Below, piece by piece: positions 37,571 to 44,905 of a stretch of 64,000 nt of DNA (positions are counted from its first letter, which is position 1; each line of letters starts with the position of its first letter). Under the pieces are notes generated by a model. That model did not search any database, was not told the origin of the DNA, and saw nothing but the letters and a program-made list of their open reading frames with translations. Made by a program: the position numbers and the translations under genes. This DNA comes from Pirellulales bacterium (GTDB taxonomy: Bacteria; Planctomycetota; Planctomycetia; Pirellulales; Lacipirellulaceae): contig JALHQZ010000002.1 in the NCBI GenBank assembly GCA_022841705.1, positions 868,001-932,000 of the forward strand, written 5' to 3'.

Positions 37571-38782
37571 CTATCGTCCGCCGTCCTCTCGCGTAGGACG
37601 TTTGAATACATGCGGATTGCTCGCGGTGGGGCCGCGAAAACTTATCGCGCCGCGAAGCCGTTCGAGCAACCAGTCATATGTGTGGACGTGTATGCTCAGA
37701 CGTTCGCGAAGCTCTCGCCGTTTAGCGTCTTTCGAACTAACCAGCTTGGATCGCGAGCCAACTAGAACAATAGCTTCCGACTGATTGCTGATATCAGGTA
37801 GGCCCAACCCGTCTTTCAATCGCGACCGGTGAGCATAGGCAATGTTATCCTGTAGCCAACTTCGCCATTCTGTTATTTGGTCCACCCCCTTACGAGCGAA
37901 TTTATCGAGCGCCTTTCCATTACTTAGGTAGATGGCCGAGCGCGGCGTTTCTAACTCGACGAGCACCCACCGTACACCAAGCGAATCAACATCGCCCATG
38001 ATGAAATCGGCTACATACTGCGAGCCGAGTCGCACCTGAGGCATGCAATAGCGGTCTCTGCCGCCAAGCAGCGCCGGTAGTAGACCGCGATGCAATTGGA
38101 GGAATTGCTGAATCGGTGCCTCGTCCTTTGCCGTCAGAACGACTGACTCCAACTCGTCAATCAGATCCACAGTCACTTGTTCGGTAACTTCATATTCGCG
38201 TAGATCATCACTTCTACTAACTGACCAGGCAGGAGTAGCGTTTCTCAACGCTGCGAGGTTTTCTGCAGCTGTACGATTCCGCTCTGCCGACACGGAGTTA
38301 TCTCCGTGGCGCCCCTCGATAGAGATAATTTCATCCGGCCACACACGCAAGCCGCGACCACCTTTTAGAAAGACACGCCCTTCGCCATCGAAGGAGGAGA
38401 CTTCTACGAGATCACCGTTGTTGATCTGCACAACATCGCCTTCATTGATCATCAGCGTCGACAAGATTTTTAGCCGCTGCGTGAGACGAAAGTACGTGAG
38501 CCAAGCTTCGGCAATATCGTGGTCGCTAATACTAACCACATGCTGGGCCAGCTTTCCAAGATCGGTTAGCGCCTCGACGACGTAATCTTTCGTGGGACGA
38601 CTTTCAGGCAGGGCGAGGGCGTTTGAGAGCGCGATGCGGAGTATGGCTGCTGCAACGATATGCGGCGTCTCAGAATCAATCGTTAGACCAGCATGCGTAG
38701 CGAGCGCGCTCTGCTGCGGCGTCATATTTGCCGTCGCTTCTTTCAACGCATTTGTGGTGTCTGTCCAGTTCGAGTAGCCCAT
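37571..38782 (-). CDS. Shedu-type nuclease (DUF4263) protein
   Basis: 403 residues. The C-terminal half (about 220-390) is the DUF4263/Shedu core of the PD-(D/E)XK kind: D259 in YVADFIMGD, E276 and E278 in VLVELETPR, K290 region and Q302 in DQITEWRSWL. Shedu protects against phage in other bacteria. The N-terminal 210 residues, with a beta segment near 115-155, are not a known Shedu accessory domain. Encoded directly before a Ser/Thr kinase. No restriction partner or methylase nearby. Confidence 0.85.
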   Translation of the reverse strand: MGYSNWTDTTNALKEATANMTPQQSALATHAGLTIDSETPHIVAAAILRIALSNALALPESRPTKDYVVEALTDLGKLAQHVVSISDHDIAEAWLTYFRLTQRLKILSTLMINEGDVVQINNGDLVEVSSFDGEGRVFLKGGRGLRVWPDEIISIEGRHGDNSVSAERNRTAAENLAALRNATPAWSVSRSDDLREYEVTEQVTVDLIDELESVVLTAKDEAPIQQFLQLHRGLLPALLGGRDRYCMPQVRLGSQYVADFIMGDVDSLGVRWVLVELETPRSAIYLSNGKALDKFARKGVDQITEWRSWLQDNIAYAHRSRLKDGLGLPDISNQSEAIVLVGSRSKLVSSKDAKRRELRERLSIHVHTYDWLLERLRGAISFRGPTASNPHVFKRPTREDGGR

Positions 38783-38811
38783 CCGTATCTTTGCTCCTAA
38801 TCGCCTAAAGC

Positions 38812-40722
38812 CTATTTCGCTTGCTTGGTTGCCATGTCCCAGAGCTTCTTGCCCTTCTCTCCGTAACTCTGACGGACGACACTCATCCGCATGACATCAG
38901 TAGTGCCGTCGGCAATACGTAGGCCGTTAAGGTCTTGCAACCGATCGCCTAGATCGACACGATCCGAATAGCCTTCCGCTCCGAATGCCCGCACGGCGGC
39001 ATCGACCGTCGCCAGCGCGATCTCGACGCCTTCGGCTTTGAGTCCGTTGATGATCGCATCGGCTTCTTCTCCTTTGCCTGCGTCGAGCATGGCGGCCGCT
39101 TCGCGGGCTAGTGCCTTTGCCATCTTGAGTTCGGTCGTATGTTGACCAACGGCCTGCTGAAGGTGCGAGAACCGCCCGATCGGTGCGCCGAACGCCTCAC
39201 GTTCGATCAGTCGGTCCACCATCAGTTCCAATGCGCGTTCGGCTGTACCGAGTGCGGCCGCGACCTGCATCAGCCGCCAGTAGCGGAAATGCTCGACGAA
39301 AACGTCCGCGCCTTCACCGTCGGTACCGAGCATTTGCCAGTCTTCAACACGCACGTCGTTGAACGTCATGCCGCCGAACGAGTTGCCCTTCAGACCGTGT
39401 GCTTTGTACGAGTATCGCTCCAGCCCCGGCGTATCGATCGGCAGTACGAAGGCGCTCAAACCACGCGGCTCACCGCTGGCCGGTTGCGTGAAGATGATGA
39501 CATGCGTCGCCTGCTCAAGCCGAGCGACATACCGCTTCTCGCCGCTCAGCAAATAGCCGCCATCGACCTTGCTGGCCGTGCTCTTGATCTTATGGTAGTC
39601 GCTGCCGGCGCGCGGCTCTGTCATGGTGATCGCCATGTAGGCTTCGCCGCTTGCCACCTGCCGCACGATGTCGAGGACTTTCGGATGAGTGCTCTTCAGT
39701 AGCGGGCGGACATGCGCACCGCCTACCACGTCGCGGCAGTTGAGATCGTGCCGGCCCGCGAAGATGAATGCATCGAGCGCTTTGCTCGCCGGCCAGCCGC
39801 CGCCGCCATACTCGGTCGGAAGGTCGAGACCTGGCAGCCCGAACGCTGCCGTCGTAGCCCGCCACTTACGCGGCGATCGCAGGTCGCCGGATGCTTGCAG
39901 CGATTCTGCCGCCTCGTCGATTCGCTTCTTGAGTTCCGTCAGATCATCAGGCATTTTCGCGGAAGCATCGTGCTTTGCAATCCGCAGCGTGAATATCGAG
40001 TCGATTTCGAGCGTGTCCGTCGTCTTCACCTTCGCTGGCGGCAACAAGAAATGTCGGCGCCCCCATCCTTCCGTGTCGCGAGGCGTCACCGTGTAACTGA
40101 TGTTTTTAAGCGGCCGAGCGGGATCGAGCACCGTCAACTCATTGCCTTCCAGCCGCTTGAGCAGAACGAAGTGACGCCCGCGAAGCAGCCCCGTGTCCGT
40201 GGTCACGGTGAAGGTCACAATCTTGAGCTGACCATCGTGCAACGTAAGGTCCGGCCCGTCGGCGGTTGTCCAAGGGCGTTCGGTCGGGGAGTAAGGACCG
40301 TTCGGCGATGCCGAAACGTCGATCGCAAGCTGCCATCCTTCAAGATGCTCTTCGGCGTAATCTTCAAGCAGCGTGGCCAGTTGCGAGTTCGAGACACGGC
40401 CGTTGAGCAATTCGTCCTGCCTGGTGAATGCTGCGAGCGCCGACTTGTGCGGGTTGGAAAGGGGCTCCATGCCGACCATCAGCCGAAGCGTTTGAATGGC
40501 GTCGATCGCTGCCGCACTGGCGCAAGCTCCACCTCCGCCCTGCCGGATGACCGGATCAAGCTCGCCCTGCACGACGAATGCGTTTTTGCCGTCTTCCTGT
40601 AGCGTCTGCAATGCGGTGATCACCGACTCTGCCGATTCGTAGGTCGTCTCGGCCGTCGCCGTTGCGGCAAAGGCGACCAAGACCAGCAATAGGCAGATTC
40701 GTATCAGCGTGGCGTATGACAT
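38812..40722 (-). CDS. Exported C39-like peptidase fused to acyl-CoA dehydrogenase
   Basis: 636 residues from the ATG at 40722 (GGAGG 8 nt upstream). A signal peptide (ICLLLVLVAFAATATA) is followed by a C39-type papain-like domain with C67 in QGGGGACASAA, H184 in GRHFVLL and D200 in VLDPARP. From about residue 257 it becomes an acyl-CoA dehydrogenase: AFGLPGLDLPTEYGGGG, then MTEPRAGSDYHKI and a C-terminal IADGTTDVMR in which the catalytic Glu position is Asp. An in-frame ATG at 39954 could start the dehydrogenase alone. An exported FAD enzyme joined to a peptidase fold is unusual; possibly an artificial or recent gene fusion. Confidence 0.85.
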   Translation of the reverse strand: MSYATLIRICLLLVLVAFAATATAETTYESAESVITALQTLQEDGKNAFVVQGELDPVIRQGGGGACASAAAIDAIQTLRLMVGMEPLSNPHKSALAAFTRQDELLNGRVSNSQLATLLEDYAEEHLEGWQLAIDVSASPNGPYSPTERPWTTADGPDLTLHDGQLKIVTFTVTTDTGLLRGRHFVLLKRLEGNELTVLDPARPLKNISYTVTPRDTEGWGRRHFLLPPAKVKTTDTLEIDSIFTLRIAKHDASAKMPDDLTELKKRIDEAAESLQASGDLRSPRKWRATTAAFGLPGLDLPTEYGGGGWPASKALDAFIFAGRHDLNCRDVVGGAHVRPLLKSTHPKVLDIVRQVASGEAYMAITMTEPRAGSDYHKIKSTASKVDGGYLLSGEKRYVARLEQATHVIIFTQPASGEPRGLSAFVLPIDTPGLERYSYKAHGLKGNSFGGMTFNDVRVEDWQMLGTDGEGADVFVEHFRYWRLMQVAAALGTAERALELMVDRLIEREAFGAPIGRFSHLQQAVGQHTTELKMAKALAREAAAMLDAGKGEEADAIINGLKAEGVEIALATVDAAVRAFGAEGYSDRVDLGDRLQDLNGLRIADGTTDVMRMSVVRQSYGEKGKKLWDMATKQAK

Positions 40723-41016
40723 CGGCAAGTCCTCCGGGCGTGAGCAGCATATGGAAGCCGCATTCTACCCGATCGGGCTGAATTGAGGACGTAGCACCTG
40801 AGTTCTTGCAAAGCGAGTGCGGAGACAGCGTTCGCTCCATCTTGGGCCGGTTGAACTGTCGATGCACCGTGGCGGAGTCGCGCGTCGCGTCAAGGGCCGC
40901 CTGTAGACGCCTTCGGCATCTGCGGCGGTCCTGGCGGCAAACCCTTGACTCGCACCGCGCTTACCTCCGCCTGGGACCGGGCATCGTTCAACCCGTCCCT
41001 AGAAAGGAGCACCACT

Positions 41017-41436
41017 ATGTCTGAAGCCCACCCCTCGCAGAAAGCCGCGATCTTAAAGGCCGAGCTGCGCCAATTCACTGGCGACCTGGAACGCTACCGG
41101 CACTGGCTTAACCGCCGGTTAATCTACACGCCGGGGGTCAAGTTCCTCGCCGAGTCAGCGGGCGCTTACTGGCTGATTGACGCTGTGGCGAGCTGGATCG
41201 GCACGCCTCAGTACCGTGCGGCCGTGGAGGCCGATGACCGCATTAACGAGCTTCACTTCTGGAAACTCGAAGTCCGCGAGAATCACTCAGCGATTCTATC
41301 CGCACGCGTCGATGCGGACGTGGCGCCCTTCATCGTGCAGGAGATCGAGTTCACCGACTTCTGCCTGGAGTCGATCGACCTCTGGTGCGGCTTCGACGGC
41401 CAGCATTACATCCTCTACCTGCCGAGCGAGCACTAA
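41017..41436 (+). CDS. DUF6876-like hypothetical protein
   Basis: 139 residues behind AAAGGAG. Contains AGAYWLIDAVASWIG and LHFWKLEV, then IEFTDFCLESIDLWCG and the C-terminal HYILYLPSEH, the pattern of the DUF6876 family common on planctomycete and proteobacterial mobile elements. Function unknown. Confidence 0.75.
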   Translation: MSEAHPSQKAAILKAELRQFTGDLERYRHWLNRRLIYTPGVKFLAESAGAYWLIDAVASWIGTPQYRAAVEADDRINELHFWKLEVRENHSAILSARVDADVAPFIVQEIEFTDFCLESIDLWCGFDGQHYILYLPSEH

Positions 41437-41520
41437 GCTTGCTTTTTCGCGGTACGACAGCCCGCATTTGCCGCAGCACCCGCGTGCCGTACAATTCGCG
41501 AAACCGCAGGAGCCCCATCT

Positions 41521-42615
41521 ATGTTTCGACGCGAATATCCAATCCGGCAATCAAATCCACTGTCGCGCCGCTCGACTCTCAAGGACGACGGTTCCTCTAT
41601 GTTCCGCGACATGAAGAAGTATCAAACTGGCGTCAATGAGGAAGGCAATCCTCGCTTTGCCGTGCCCCTAGAGGCCGACGAGGACGGTTTGCTCGGCCGA
41701 GAGTGCTCCCATGCGGATTGCACGCTGCGCTATTTCAAGATCAGCGTGGAAGAGGACGAATCGCGAGACTCGCCGCTCAACGATGCGACGATCCATTGTC
41801 CCTACTGCGGCCATGCCGACGGCTTCCAGGAGTTCCACACCGAAGACCAGATGAAGAAGGTCCATTCGATGATGGTCCGCGACGTGGAGCAGACCATGAC
41901 CGATATGCTGAACAAGGCATTTCGGCCGCTCAACAATCAGCGGGGACTGATTCGCATCAGCGCAAAGGTGACGGCGAACCTGCCACCGCTGCACCATTAC
42001 GTTGAGAAGAAACTAAAGCAAACGACGACCTGCCCGCAATGTAGCCAGCTCTACGCGGTATACGGCATCTCTTATCAATGCCCGTTTTGCGGTGGCGGCA
42101 CAATCGCCGTCCACCTGCGGGATAGTACGCAGACCATCCGCGTCTTGGCGGCGGAGGCGGAGCAGATCGGCCAGAAGCACGGCGCGGCCGTTCACGACAA
42201 GATGCTCGGCAACGCCTATGAGGATGTTGTTACGACCTTTGAAGGATTCTTGCGGCGCATTTATGCCGCAGCTCTTCGCAAGACCCGGCCGCCTACCGAG
42301 GCGGAGGCGCTAGAAGCCAAGGTGCGCAATTCATTCCAGCGATTGGACGGCGCTGAGGAGCTGCTACGTCGTGACTTGTGCGTCGAACTGTTTGACGGCG
42401 TCGATCAAAAAGACCGCGATCGACTGGGGGTCGTGTTCTGCAAGCGTCATACGCTCACGCACAATCTCGGCCTGGTCGATCAGAAATATCGCGACCAAGT
42501 GAAGGCATGGGAGAAGCCCGGGCAGGAAGTGCCGCTCGATGCGACTGAGATTCTTTGGGCGGCCGACATTGTTGAGCGGATGCTTTGCGACTTGGTCACG
42601 CGGCTAGGGCTGTAG
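41521..42615 (+). CDS. Zinc-ribbon protein with HEPN-like C-terminal domain
   Basis: 364 residues (ATG at 41521; ATG at 41599 possible). Four Cys pairs make two zinc ribbons: C62/C67 with C93/C96, and C171/C174 with C187/C190. The helical C-terminal half (about 220-364) ends in KRHTLTHNLGLV, which gives R309-x4-H314, the RNase motif of HEPN proteins. Inferred role: a metal-dependent sensor with an RNase-type effector. Free-standing; no nucleotidyltransferase or SIR2 partner. Confidence 0.6.
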   Translation: MFRREYPIRQSNPLSRRSTLKDDGSSMFRDMKKYQTGVNEEGNPRFAVPLEADEDGLLGRECSHADCTLRYFKISVEEDESRDSPLNDATIHCPYCGHADGFQEFHTEDQMKKVHSMMVRDVEQTMTDMLNKAFRPLNNQRGLIRISAKVTANLPPLHHYVEKKLKQTTTCPQCSQLYAVYGISYQCPFCGGGTIAVHLRDSTQTIRVLAAEAEQIGQKHGAAVHDKMLGNAYEDVVTTFEGFLRRIYAAALRKTRPPTEAEALEAKVRNSFQRLDGAEELLRRDLCVELFDGVDQKDRDRLGVVFCKRHTLTHNLGLVDQKYRDQVKAWEKPGQEVPLDATEILWAADIVERMLCDLVTRLGL

Positions 42616-42635
42616 CCAACTCGCCGGATAGTTCT

Positions 42636-43079
42636 CTACCGAGACTCAATCGGCGTTCCGTCCGCGCATCTGTGCAATGCCATATGCCCGTCGGCGTCTG
42701 TGATTACGTCGAACCCGAAGCCGACTAAAGCCTTCTGATATCCAACGAAGTGCTGCTCCATGCAAGCGCCTTCGCGGACCTCGTGCAGCTCCGAGAATAG
42801 CGGCGACGAGAGCATTTCATCAGCGACGCACTCGAAGTGCCGGTCAGAGATATTCCACTCCACGGCGCGAACGCGAAGATACAAGGTGGTCGGCTCGCCG
42901 CGTCTTCTCGGCTTCGTGAAAGTGAGATAGAGGCCCGGATACGGCACAAAGGGCAGCGTGATGCTGCCTTCCGCCCGCAGCAGCTTGTGCTTCTTGTGCT
43001 TGGTACGCGGACGCACCGGACCGGCAATCTGGACCATGATCTTGAGCGTGAACTCTCTATAGCTGAGATCGTTCGACAT
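42636..43079 (-). CDS. Hypothetical protein
   Basis: 147 residues. Predicted beta-rich N-terminal half (basic RTKHKKHK near 26, then SITLPFVPYPGLYLTF) and a short helical end. No known family. Convergent with the zinc-ribbon gene. Confidence 0.5.
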   Translation of the reverse strand: MSNDLSYREFTLKIMVQIAGPVRPRTKHKKHKLLRAEGSITLPFVPYPGLYLTFTKPRRRGEPTTLYLRVRAVEWNISDRHFECVADEMLSSPLFSELHEVREGACMEQHFVGYQKALVGFGFDVITDADGHMALHRCADGTPIESR

Positions 43080-43555
43080 CGACTTCCTCCGGGACGGCGT
43101 ACGCCTGCTTTGTCTTGTAGGTCACTGCTTCGATTATGACGCATCGGCTTCGCCGTCGGGTGATTCCAGGCTCTGCATTCGCGGCGGTCGCATGAGCGCG
43201 ACGAGTGCCTCCCTTCTCTCCCCCTTGCGTGTGCGGCGCGTTCGCGTCCGCTCAAACGTCGCAAGCGGCTTTTGTTTCTGATCGGGGAGACCCCGTGGCC
43301 GTCAAGGACTTCGCACGTCAACGACGTGGCCCCTCCATTCTTCCGCGCTTCCTGCGGTCGCTTGTGCAGAACGGTAGCCTCCCCGCCGTCGATCCCTGAC
43401 TGCCCCTCCCCCTGGGCTGGCGCCGGACTTCGTCCCCCTTCCGCCAGAGAACGCGCCGCGTTCTCGCGTAAGCGGGCTTCGCCAACCGCTTCGCGAAGGA
43501 AAGACCGGCCGCTCGTTGGCGGCCAATAAGGCGAACACAACAAGGAGTCCTAATT
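43080..43555. other. Intergenic region before ardC, no gene seen
   Basis: 476 bp, pyrimidine-rich stretches and many GCTTCG/CGCCGC words. The open frames here have no domain and overlap each other on both strands. A 20-mer at 43519-43538 recurs with one mismatch at 52811-52830. Possible origin-of-transfer or leader-region role because ArdC genes often lie in leading regions, but no nic motif recognised. Confidence 0.35.
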
Positions 43556-44455
43556 ATGCCTGCTACCAAGACCCGACCCGACATCTACGCCGAAGTCACG
43601 AACCGCATCGTTGCCGAGCTTGAACGCGGCACACGGCCTTGGTTCAAGCCGTGGAACGCTGAACACGCGGCAGGACGCATCAGCCGACCGCTACGCCACA
43701 ACGGCACGCCCTATAACGGCATCAATATCTTGATGCTATGGGCGTCGGCGGAACTCGCCGGATTCCATTGCCCCTTCTGGTTGACCTTCCAGCAGGCCAA
43801 GGAACTTGGCGGATTCGTGAAGAAGGGCGAGCACGGTTCCCCCGTGGTTTATGCCTCAACCTTCAAGAGGAGCGACACCACCGGCGACGGAGCCGAGGTC
43901 GAATCAGAAATTCCATTCCTCAAGCAGTACACGGTATTCAACGCCTGTCAGGTCGAGGGACTACCGCAGCATTACTACCAGCTCGCCGAGACGCCCAAGC
44001 ACGATATGGAACGCATTGACCGGGCCGAGAACTTCTTTGCGAATACCAAGGCCGACATCCGCACCGGCGGCAACCAAGCCTACTACGCCATCACCGGCGA
44101 CTATGTCCAGCTTCCTCCGTTTGAGTGTTTCCGCGACGCCGAGAGCCACGCGGCCACCGCGGCCCATGAGCTTTGCCACTGGACGCGGCACCCCTCGCGG
44201 CTTGATCGCGATCTAGGCCGCAAGCGTTTCGGCGATGCAGGTTACGCAATGGAAGAACTCGTGGCCGAGCTTGGCTCCGCGTTTCTCTGCGCCGATCTTT
44301 CGATCACGCCGGAAGTTTGCGACGACCATGCCAGCTATCTGGCTTGCTGGCTGGAAGTCTTGAAGAACGACAAGCGGGCCATCTTCTCCGCCGCGTCGCT
44401 GGCATCGAAGGCAGTTGAGTATCTCCACGGCTTGCAGCCGACGACTATTGCATGA
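43556..44455 (+). CDS. ArdC-like antirestriction/ssDNA-binding protein
   Basis: 299 residues. The N-terminal ArdC domain (RPDIYAEVTNRIVAELERG, then PWFKPW and YNGINILMLWASA) is fused to a zincin-like domain with HELCHWTRH at 204-212 and a downstream Glu in EELVAELG. ArdC binds single-stranded DNA and protects incoming plasmids from restriction after conjugation. Strong AAGGAG start context. Confidence 0.9.
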   Translation: MPATKTRPDIYAEVTNRIVAELERGTRPWFKPWNAEHAAGRISRPLRHNGTPYNGINILMLWASAELAGFHCPFWLTFQQAKELGGFVKKGEHGSPVVYASTFKRSDTTGDGAEVESEIPFLKQYTVFNACQVEGLPQHYYQLAETPKHDMERIDRAENFFANTKADIRTGGNQAYYAITGDYVQLPPFECFRDAESHAATAAHELCHWTRHPSRLDRDLGRKRFGDAGYAMEELVAELGSAFLCADLSITPEVCDDHASYLACWLEVLKNDKRAIFSAASLASKAVEYLHGLQPTTIA

Positions 44456-44494
44456 TTGCGAAATCGCCGCACGCCGGTTCCCGGCGTGCGGTGG

Positions 44495-44905
44495 TTATTC
44501 AATCGTAATCTCTTCGATGACGAGGCTGCCCGGCGTGGCCTTCAATACTTCCGGCTCGCCTGCTTCCTTTATCCAGGGCACGCGAGCGCGAACAAGTCCA
44601 TCGAGCAGCCGGACGTTCGGCCGCACTTCCGAAGCGAGGTTGCGACCGCCGATCGTCACCTTGTGGCTCCCGAAGTAAAGCGTTAGCCCTTCAGAGGGAT
44701 CGTACTCGATTCGTTCCAGCCAGCCATAGCCAAGCGCGGTGACGCTACCGTCCTTCTTGCGCAGCTCTAGCATTTTCGCGCTGTCTCGCACGCCCCGCAA
44801 AATGCTAAATGCTCCGTAGTCGTCGGCTGCTTCCGGTTCGACTTCCTTAGCGTCCGCCGCAGCCGGCAAGCGGCTGGAGAACTGCTTGAAGACACTATCG
44901 GTCAT
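44495..44905 (-). CDS. Hypothetical protein next to the relaxase
   Basis: 136 residues. Small beta-rich protein (KMLELRKKDGSVTALGYGWL, then LTLYFGSHKVTIGG). Its start overlaps the relaxase stop (44895-44905), so the two are translationally coupled. No known family. Confidence 0.6.
   Translation of the reverse strand: MTDSVFKQFSSRLPAAADAKEVEPEAADDYGAFSILRGVRDSAKMLELRKKDGSVTALGYGWLERIEYDPSEGLTLYFGSHKVTIGGRNLASEVRPNVRLLDGLVRARVPWIKEAGEPEVLKATPGSLVIEEITIE

Noticed and set aside
42725..43543. Long minus-strand open frame
   Set aside because: Overlaps a better gene and continues through GC-rich spacer with no domain.
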